Origin: an uncultured Paracoccaceae bacterium
Lineage (GTDB): Bacteria > Pseudomonadota > Alphaproteobacteria > Rhodobacterales > Rhodobacteraceae
NCBI GenBank assembly: GCA_937927885.1
Contig: CALEZJ010000440.1
Location: 1-19,481 of the forward strand
Length of the DNA: 19,481 nucleotides
Direction of reading: 5' to 3'
Positions 14,692 to 19,481 of this stretch are shown piece after piece. Below the pieces are notes generated by a model. That model did not search any database. It worked only from the letters and a program-made list of their open reading frames with translations, and was not told the DNA's origin. Both the position numbers and the translations under genes were made by a program. Position 1 is the first letter of the stretch. Each line of letters starts with the position of its first letter.

Positions 14692-15846
14692 TCACAGGCT
14701 CCTCCCGATCAGATCCTTCATGATCTCGTTCGTCCCGCCATAGATCCGCTGCACCCGCGCGTCCGTCCACATCTCGGCCACTGCATATTCCTGCATGAAG
14801 CCATATCCGCCATGCAATTGCACGCATTCGTCCAGCACCTGGCATTGCAGGTCAGTCAGCCAGTACTTGCACATGGCCGCCATTTCGACGGTCAGTTCCC
14901 CCTTCAGATGGGCGGCGATGCAGGTGTCGAGGAAGCTGCGGGCCACGACGGCGTTGGTCTTGCACTCGGCCAGCTTGAATCGGGTGTTCTGAAAGTTCAG
15001 GATCGGCTGGCCAAAGGCCTCGCGCTCCTTGCAATAGGCGATGGTGCGCTCGACGGCGCCCTCGATCGCGCCCACAGCGCCGCAGCCGATGATCAGGCGC
15101 TCTTGCGGCAATTGCCGCATCATCTGATAGAATCCTTGCCCCTCGGCGCCGCCCAGGATGTTTTCGGGCGGGATCGGCACGTTGTCGAAGAACATCTCCG
15201 ACGTGTCTGCCGCCTTCAGCCCCACCTTTTCCAGATTGCGCCCGCGCCGGAAGCCTTCGGCGCCGTCGGTTTCAACCGCGACCAGCGACACCCCCTTGGC
15301 GCGCGAGGTCGGGTCGGTCTTGGCCGCGACCAGGATCAGGTTGGCGTGCTGGCCGTTGGTGATGAAGGTCTTGGCGCCGGTCAGCCGATAGACATTGCCG
15401 TCGCGCACCGCCCGCGTTTTCAGCGCCTGCACGTCCGAGCCGCCCGAGGGTTCGGTCATTGCCAGCGCGCCGACGATCTCGCCCGTGGCCATTTTCGGCA
15501 GCCAGCGGGCCTTTTGCTCGTCCGTGCCATAAGCGAGGATGTAATGCGCGACGATGCCGGAGTGGATCGAGTGCCCCCAACTGGCCAGATTGGCGCGGGC
15601 GGCCTCCATGGTGATGACGGCTTCGTGGCCGAAATCGCCGCCCGCCCCGCCATATTCCTCGGGGATCGACGCGCAGAGGAGGCCCATCGCCCCTGCCTGT
15701 TGCCATGTTTCGCGGTCCATCTGGCCCTGCGTTCGCCAGCGGTCAAAGTGCGGCGCCCACTCACCGGCGATGAAATCGCGAGTCAGGTCTGCGAGCATGC
15801 GGTGCTCGTCATTCATCCAGGGCGATGGCAGCAACGGAAAGGTCAT
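14692..15846 (-). CDS. Acyl-CoA dehydrogenase (about 380-aa FAD family)
   Basis: This 384-aa flavoenzyme introduces the alpha-beta double bond into an acyl-CoA and passes electrons to electron-transfer flavoprotein, which is not encoded in this window. The order is the normal one: N-terminal helical domain with [15 protein letters not shown] (61-75), beta-domain with [12 protein letters not shown] (128-139) and FITNGQ (162-167) at the FAD/substrate site, then the C-terminal helical domain. That domain has [20 protein letters not shown] and the catalytic glutamate, Glu374, in [16 protein letters not shown]. Length is typical of short/medium-chain and branched-chain enzymes. The start at 15846 has GGGAGG about 10 bases upstream; Met11 is a less likely alternative. 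It lies 24 bases downstream of the 70-aa gene. The acyl preference is not determinable here. Confidence 0.95.
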   Translation of the reverse strand: MTFPLLPSPWMNDEHRMLADLTRDFIAGEWAPHFDRWRTQGQMDRETWQQAGAMGLLCASIPEEYGGAGGDFGHEAVITMEAARANLASWGHSIHSGIVAHYILAYGTDEQKARWLPKMATGEIVGALAMTEPSGGSDVQALKTRAVRDGNVYRLTGAKTFITNGQHANLILVAAKTDPTSRAKGVSLVAVETDGAEGFRRGRNLEKVGLKAADTSEMFFDNVPIPPENILGGAEGQGFYQMMRQLPQERLIIGCGAVGAIEGAVERTIAYCKEREAFGQPILNFQNTRFKLAECKTNAVVARSFLDTCIAAHLKGELTVEMAAMCKYWLTDLQCQVLDECVQLHGGYGFMQEYAVAEMWTDARVQRIYGGTNEIMKDLIGRSL

Positions 15847-15870
15847 CGGTGGGCCCCTCCCAAGGCCTCA

Positions 15871-16083
15871 TTATTTCTTGCGCGCCTCGAGTTCAGAATT
15901 GAATAGCCGCAGACGGTGGGTCAGGTTGTCAGCATGCATGATGCTGTCGAGGTTTTCGAACAGGAACGAAAGCGCCTCGCCTTCATCGAGCCCCGCTTCA
16001 TCGGCAAAGCGTCTCAGGCGGCGATAGCCATCTTCGGTCATGGCGACCGGGAAACGGCGGGTCAGGCGCAGGCGTTTCGGCAT
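15871..16083 (-). CDS. Small 70-aa protein, ribbon-helix-helix-like, function unknown
   Basis: This short basic protein reads as strand (RRFPVAM, 9-15), helix (TEDGYRRLRRFADEA, 16-30), a Gly-Leu turn, and a second helix (DEGEALSFLFENLDSIM, 33-49). A charged tail ending in ELEARKK follows. Strand-helix-turn-helix in about 45 residues is the layout of ribbon-helix-helix DNA-binding proteins and of some antitoxins. I cannot name a family. The ATG at 16083 follows CGAGGTCCGG at good spacing, and the gene fits tightly between two dehydrogenase genes (15 and 24 bases apart). Placement and ribosome site make it a real gene. It could be an autoregulator of the operon, or a small partner of the dehydrogenases. 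No toxin partner is adjacent. Confidence 0.78.
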   Translation of the reverse strand: MPKRLRLTRRFPVAMTEDGYRRLRRFADEAGLDEGEALSFLFENLDSIMHADNLTHRLRLFNSELEARKK

Positions 16084-16098
16084 CCGGACCTCGGGGTT

Positions 16099-17877
16099 TC
16101 AGAACTGTTCGGCGGACAGGGCCATTACCGGCTCGGCCCCGGAGAGGATCCGCGCCAGGTGCATCCCGGTTGCCGGAAGTTGACGCGCCATATAGTAGCG
16201 CCCGGTTGCCAGTTTTGTCTCGTGGAACGCGGCGTCGTCAGTTCCCGTGGCCAGTGCCTCGGAACTGGCCTTGGCCATCATCGCCCACATCAGCCCCAGG
16301 CAGACATGGCCGAACATGTGCAGGAAGTCCGACGAGCCGGCGAGGGCGGCGTTGGGGTTCCTCATGCCCTGTTGCATGAAATACATCATCGCGCCTTGCA
16401 GGTCCTTCGAGGCAGCCTTGAGCGGGTCAATGAAGGGGACCTTGAGCGCCTCGTTCGCCTCGTTCTCCTTGATGAAGGTCTTCACCATCTCGAAGAAGGC
16501 CATCGCCGGTTTGCCCCCGTCGGCCGCCAGTTTACGGCCCACAAGGTCGAGCGCCTGCACCCCGTTCGCGCCCTCATAGATCATGGCGATGCGGGCATCG
16601 CGGGCGAACTGGGACATGCCCCATTCCTCGATGTACCCATGCCCGCCGTAAACCTGCTGCGCCTGAATGGTCATGGCAAAGCCGATGTCGGTCTGGAACC
16701 CCTTGATGACCGGGGTCAGAAGTGAAATCAGCCCCTCGGCCTGGGTGTCGCCCAGCCGGTGCGCGCGGTCGATCAGATGCGCGCCCCAGAAAGTAAAGGC
16801 GCGCGCGCCCTCGACGAAGGATTTCTGGTCCATCAGCATGCGACGGATGTCGGGGTGCACGATCAAGGGATCGGCATTGCCGCCGGGGTTCTGCGCGCCG
16901 GTGACGGCGCGCCCCTGCAGGCGGTCCTTGGCATAGGCCAGCGCGCTCTGATAGGCGGCCTCGGCCTGCGCATAACCTTGCAGGCCGACACCAAGACGGG
17001 CCTCGTTCATCATGACGAACATGGCCTTCATACCCTTGTGCAACTCGCCGATCAGATAGCCGGTTGCGCCGTCATAGTTCATCACACAGGTGGCATTGCC
17101 GTGGATGCCCATCTTTTCCTCGACCTTGCCGACCGAGACGGCGTTGCGCGCCCCCAAGCTTCCGTCGGAATTCACCAGGTACTTCGGCACGATGAACAGG
17201 CTGATGCCCTTTGTCCCCTCGCCGCCACCCGGTGCCTTGGCGAGAACCAGATGGATGACGTTCTCGGCCATGTCATGGTCCCCAGCCGAGATGAAGATCT
17301 TCTGCCCGGTAATGGCATAGCTGCCGTCCGCCTGCGGTTCGGCCTTGGTGCGGATTAGCCCCAGATCGGTGCCGCAATGCGGCTCGGTCAGGTTCATGGT
17401 GCCGGTCCACTCGAGGCTGACCATCTTGGGCAGATAGGTCGCCTTTTGCTCGTCGCTGCCCGAGGCGAGGATGGCGTTGATCGCGCCATGCGTCAGGCCT
17501 TGGTACATGTTGAAGGCCATGTTCGAGGACACGAACACCTCGCCCACCGCCGTGCCAACGACATAGGGCAGGTTCTGGCCGCCGAATTCCTCGGGCAGGT
17601 CGATGCCGTTCCAGCCACCTTCCCTGACTGCCTCGAAGGCCGCCTTGAAGCCGGTAGGCGTGCGCACGACGCCGTTTTCCAATCGGCACCCTTCGGCATC
17701 GCCCACCGCGTTCAGAGGGGCCAGCACGTCCTCGGCCAGTTTGGCGGCCTCGTCCAGAATTGCCTGCGTGAAGCCGCGTTCAAGGTCGCTGTAGCCCGGG
17801 ATGCCCGACGAACTGACCTTCAAAAGGTCGTGCATCAGGAATTGCATGTCCTTCACGGGGGCCTTGTAGCTGGGCAT
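16099..17877 (-). CDS. Large acyl-CoA dehydrogenase, DmdC-like (about 590-aa family)
   Basis: This 592-aa flavoenzyme belongs to the long acyl-CoA dehydrogenase branch with an extra C-terminal domain. That branch includes 3-methylmercaptopropionyl-CoA dehydrogenase (DmdC) and medium/long-chain FadE-like enzymes. It starts with the group's signature [19 protein letters not shown], followed by [11 protein letters not shown] (94-104) and FAD-site motifs [14 protein letters not shown] (161-174) and IFISAGDHD (194-202). The catalytic base Glu435 lies in [19 protein letters not shown]. Residues about 460-592 form the extra helical domain. AGGAGA seven bases before the ATG supports the start. It follows the MerR gene by 42 bases. 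No dmdD or dmdA gene is visible, so a general fatty acyl-CoA substrate is at least as likely as the DMSP-derived one. Confidence 0.93.
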   Translation of the reverse strand: MPSYKAPVKDMQFLMHDLLKVSSSGIPGYSDLERGFTQAILDEAAKLAEDVLAPLNAVGDAEGCRLENGVVRTPTGFKAAFEAVREGGWNGIDLPEEFGGQNLPYVVGTAVGEVFVSSNMAFNMYQGLTHGAINAILASGSDEQKATYLPKMVSLEWTGTMNLTEPHCGTDLGLIRTKAEPQADGSYAITGQKIFISAGDHDMAENVIHLVLAKAPGGGEGTKGISLFIVPKYLVNSDGSLGARNAVSVGKVEEKMGIHGNATCVMNYDGATGYLIGELHKGMKAMFVMMNEARLGVGLQGYAQAEAAYQSALAYAKDRLQGRAVTGAQNPGGNADPLIVHPDIRRMLMDQKSFVEGARAFTFWGAHLIDRAHRLGDTQAEGLISLLTPVIKGFQTDIGFAMTIQAQQVYGGHGYIEEWGMSQFARDARIAMIYEGANGVQALDLVGRKLAADGGKPAMAFFEMVKTFIKENEANEALKVPFIDPLKAASKDLQGAMMYFMQQGMRNPNAALAGSSDFLHMFGHVCLGLMWAMMAKASSEALATGTDDAAFHETKLATGRYYMARQLPATGMHLARILSGAEPVMALSAEQF

Positions 17878-17919
17878 TGTCTGTCTCCTGTCGGCGCTGG
17901 GCGCAATGATTGGGCCGCG

Positions 17920-18315
17920 TCAGGCGGCGGTGTCGGGTCGGAACGCGGCCAGCATGTCGGCGCCCTGTTCCAACTGGGCGCGCAGTTCCTCGATGGCCTC
18001 GTTCAATTCGTCACGCTGACGCTCCATCTGCGCCAGACGTTCGCGCGCGGCAGCAACGGTGCGCTTCAATTGCTCACCCTTCGCGTCGCCGCGATCATAA
18101 AGGTTCAGAAGCTGACGCATCTCCTCCAGCGCAAAGCCGAAGCGCTTGCCGCGCAGGATCAGCTTCAGCCGCCCGCGCTCGCGCCGGGTATAATAGCGCT
18201 TCTGCCCGTCGCGGATCGGGGTCAGCAGTTCCTTGGCCTCGTAAAAGCGCAGGGTGCGCGGCGTCACGTCGAACGCCTTGCACATGTCGCTGATCGTCAT
18301 CAGATCCTTGTCCAT
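17920..18315 (-). CDS. MerR-family transcriptional regulator, copy proximal to the dehydrogenase operon
   Basis: This 131-aa DNA-binding protein has a MerR helix-turn-helix (about residues 6-25, with VTPRTLRFYE at 17-26) and a wing around GQKRYYTRRERGRLKLI. A second helix pair (LRGKRFGFALEEMRQLL, 54-70) and a C-terminal coiled coil (about 80-120) for dimerisation complete it. There is no metal-binding cysteine cluster, so an organic effector such as an acyl-CoA, or none, is expected. I chose the start at 18315 because it aligns gaplessly with the neighbouring paralogue and follows GAGGGG. ATGs at 18330 and 18300 are also possible. It is 42 bases upstream of the large acyl-CoA dehydrogenase and probably cotranscribed, suggesting control of the beta-oxidation genes. 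Confidence 0.92.
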   Translation of the reverse strand: MDKDLMTISDMCKAFDVTPRTLRFYEAKELLTPIRDGQKRYYTRRERGRLKLILRGKRFGFALEEMRQLLNLYDRGDAKGEQLKRTVAAARERLAQMERQRDELNEAIEELRAQLEQGADMLAAFRPDTAA

Positions 18316-18405
18316 CTTCCCCTCGCCCATGGTCGCGCGTCAGCCGGGCGGAATGCCCACCCGATCCCAACATGGGCCCGATGAGGGAAGGATGAAAGAA
18401 GGTTG

Positions 18406-18415
18406 ACGTTAACGT
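18406..18415. promoter_or_regulatory. Perfect ACGTTAACGT palindrome, likely MerR/LiuR-type operator
   Basis: A 10-bp perfect palindrome (two ACGT half-sites around TA) lies in the 140-base gap between the two MerR genes, about 90 bases upstream of the proximal one. On the minus strand the context is CTTACG-TTAACG-TCAAC. The octamer GGCTTACG (18420-18413) recurs upstream of the distal MerR gene (18878-18871). From memory the ACGT-N2-ACGT pattern resembles operators of LiuR-type MerR regulators of branched-chain and fatty acyl-CoA catabolism. Confidence 0.6.
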
Positions 18416-18455
18416 AAGCCGCGACGCTGCGTCACGAAACCGCGATGACGCTTGG

Positions 18456-18830
18456 TCAAGCGTCCTTTGCCAGCCGTGCCGCTTCGTCGCGCAGGTTTTT
18501 CAAGTCGGCCAGCGACACCGCCAATTCGTCGCGCTGGCGCGACAGCTCGGCCAATTGCCGGTCCGCCATCAGCACGAAGGCTTCCAACTGTGGTTTGGTG
18601 CCCTTGGTTTCGTAGATCTGCAGCCATTGGCGCAGCTCTTCGAGTGCGAACCCGAATCGGCGCCCGCGCAGGATCAGCGTCATCCGCGCCACTTCGCGGG
18701 GGCCATAGAACCGGTTTCGGCCTTCCTTTTCCGGTTTCAACAGCTCGATGTATTCGTAATAGCGCAGTGTCCGGGGTGTCACCTCGAAGCGTGCGCACAT
18801 CTCCTTGAACGTCAGTCTGGCGTCGCTCAT
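18456..18830 (-). CDS. MerR-family transcriptional regulator, distal copy
   Basis: This 124-aa regulator has the same layout as its neighbour: helix-turn-helix with EVTPRTLRYYE (16-26), wing GRNRFYGPREVARM (37-50), second helix pair LRGRRFGFALEELRQWL (54-70), and a C-terminal coiled coil (about 85-120) ending in RLAKDA. By hand alignment 41 of the first 74 residues are identical to the proximal copy without gaps, while the coiled coils differ. The two therefore probably recognise similar DNA but may respond to different signals or heterodimerise. The start at 18830 is chosen because longer in-frame starts add an unrelated, arginine/glycine-rich leader. The ribosome site is weak. It is divergent from the thioesterase genes, 145 bases away, and a 140-base gap with an operator-like palindrome separates it from the next MerR gene. 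Confidence 0.9.
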   Translation of the reverse strand: MSDARLTFKEMCARFEVTPRTLRYYEYIELLKPEKEGRNRFYGPREVARMTLILRGRRFGFALEELRQWLQIYETKGTKPQLEAFVLMADRQLAELSRQRDELAVSLADLKNLRDEAARLAKDA

Positions 18831-18875
18831 CGACTGGCCCGCCGCCCCTTGCCTTGCCCGGTTGCCCAAGCGTAA

Positions 18876-18895
18876 GCCTCTGTCCTGCCAGAGGC
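18876..18895. promoter_or_regulatory. 7-bp inverted repeat in the MerR/thioesterase divergent promoter region
   Basis: GCCTCTG (18876-18882) and CAGAGGC (18889-18895) form a perfect dyad around TCCTGC, inside the 145-base gap between the divergent distal MerR gene and the thioesterase gene. The octamer CGTAAGCC overlaps its left arm (18871-18878) and is shared with the flank of the ACGTTAACGT palindrome. It is a plausible operator for both directions. Confidence 0.4.
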
Positions 18896-18975
18896 AACCG
18901 CCGATTGTCCGCAACCCGGACTTGCCTTGCGCCCGCGTTCGGGCCATGCCTGAGGGATGGACACGAGGACAAGCG

Positions 18976-19392
18976 ATGTCAGACCCGACCCCCGCACAGC
19001 AATTCATCGAGGCCATTCCCCATTCGCGCGCGCTGCGTATGCAACTGGAGGCGATCGGGGACGGTCATGCCGTGATCTCGATGCCCTGGGCCGAGGAACT
19101 GGTGGGCGACCCGGCCACGGGAGTGATCGCAGGCGGTGCGGTTTCGGCCCTGATGGACACCTGTTGTGGCGCGGCGGTGATGTCCTACCCCGGCGCGCGC
19201 GGCACGGCGACGCTGGATCTGCGTATCGACTACATGCGCGCGGCCAAGCCCGGTCAGCGCATCACGGCGCGCGCGCACTGCTACCACGCCACCCGGACCG
19301 TGGCCTTCGTGCGCGCTACCGCGCATGACGAGGATGACACGTTGCCCGTTGCCACCGCCTCGGGCGCCTTCACCATGGAGGCCGCGAAGTGA
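18976..19392 (+). CDS. PaaI-family hotdog thioesterase
   Basis: This 138-aa single hotdog-fold protein should hydrolyse acyl-CoA thioesters, releasing CoA from pathway intermediates. The central helix motif GVIAGGAVSALMDTCCGAAV (49-68) carries the conserved GG and Asp61, which sits at the candidate catalytic position of PaaI-type enzymes. The strand TATLDLRIDYMRAAKPGQRI (residues about 76-95) is the family's second hallmark. The ATG at 18976 has GAGGA six bases upstream; the frame is open further left, but that part overlaps the MerR promoter region. The stop overlaps the next gene by GTGA. Placed divergently from MerR regulators of acyl-CoA genes, it may recover CoA or remove dead-end acyl-CoAs. 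Confidence 0.93.
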   Translation: MSDPTPAQQFIEAIPHSRALRMQLEAIGDGHAVISMPWAEELVGDPATGVIAGGAVSALMDTCCGAAVMSYPGARGTATLDLRIDYMRAAKPGQRITARAHCYHATRTVAFVRATAHDEDDTLPVATASGAFTMEAAK

Positions 19393-19481
19393 GCAGACCG
19401 AAGCCCGAACCCGTCCAGATCGTCAAGGAGCGTCGTGACAAGGCCCTGCGGCGGCTGGTTGGCGGCATCCCCTATATCCGC
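19389..19481 (+). CDS. Start of a second hotdog thioesterase-like protein, cut by the right edge
   Basis: Thirty-one codons are visible, starting at a GTG that overlaps the TGA stop of the preceding thioesterase (GTGA, 19389-19392), so the two are translationally coupled. The visible part is a basic helix, IVKERRDKALRRLVGG, followed by IPYIR. That resembles the N-terminus of PaaI-type thioesterases, in which a helix leads into the first strand. Tandem PaaI-like genes are common in alphaproteobacteria. The identity is inferred mainly from the pairing and this short fragment. Confidence 0.6.
   Translation, partial: MSRPKPEPVQIVKERRDKALRRLVGGIPYIR

Noticed and set aside
15871..16083. Toxin-antitoxin module
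   Set aside because: The small protein is antitoxin-like in shape, but both neighbours are metabolic enzymes and no toxin-sized partner gene exists nearby.
16099..17877. Calling this dehydrogenase dmdC and the cluster a DMSP-demethylation pathway
   Set aside because: The family fits, but no dmdA, dmdD or other DMSP-specific gene is visible and the rest of the cluster is generic beta-oxidation.
18831..19016. Upstream starts extending the distal MerR protein to 186 aa
   Set aside because: The leader has no similarity to MerR proteins, runs across the divergent promoter region and breaks the gapless alignment with the paralogue.

Overview
The window looks like chromosomal DNA of a GC-rich alphaproteobacterium, most likely a member of the Rhodobacteraceae (roseobacter group). 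The signs are the protein families present: a stand-alone Hint-domain protein, a DmdC-type acyl-CoA dehydrogenase, paired small MerR regulators and a BMP-type nucleoside importer. GC-rich intergenic hairpin repeats of a kind common in that family agree with this. The placement is inferred from recognised families, not from a database search. I see no tRNA, rRNA, CRISPR array, transposase, phage gene or broken gene. The DNA is densely coded and mostly on the minus strand.

Region 1 (1-5054, minus strand) is a BMP-family ABC importer. The genes, in transcription order, are a periplasmic binding protein (5054-4059), a double-domain ATPase (4045-2468), permease 1 (2471-1374) and permease 2 (1372-407). 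Spacings are 13, -4 and 1 bases, which indicates one operon. A TauE/SafE-type membrane protein, cut off by the left edge, follows after a possible terminator. The substrate is probably a nucleoside or purine base, judging from the family.

Region 2 (5224-9249) holds a short GNAT acetyltransferase and an AMP-forming acyl-CoA synthetase on the minus strand. An EamA-type drug/metabolite exporter and a Hint-domain protein lie on the plus strand. A strong bidirectional terminator at 9265-9303 closes this block against the next one.

Region 3 (9314-18830, minus strand) is a beta-oxidation cluster. In transcription order it has two small MerR regulators, a 592-aa acyl-CoA dehydrogenase, a 70-aa unknown protein, a 384-aa acyl-CoA dehydrogenase, a 328-base repeat-containing spacer, a glutathione S-transferase, a thiolase, an NTF2-like protein, a cupin and a FadJ-type hydratase/dehydrogenase. 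With the acyl-CoA synthetase at 5729-7339 it supplies activation, dehydrogenation, hydration, second oxidation and thiolysis of an acyl-CoA. Two PaaI-type thioesterases run divergently from the regulators at the right edge (18976 onward).

The likeliest regulatory signal is a perfect ACGT-TA-ACGT palindrome at 18406-18415, between the two MerR genes. It resembles what I remember of operators of LiuR-like MerR regulators of acyl-CoA catabolism. I found no clearly new defence or mobile system. The points most worth following up are this operator with the tandem MerR pair, the 70-aa ribbon-helix-helix-like protein between the dehydrogenases, the Hint protein lacking the usual catalytic residues, and an inverted pair of 21-bp repeats in the 14.4-14.6 kb spacer.
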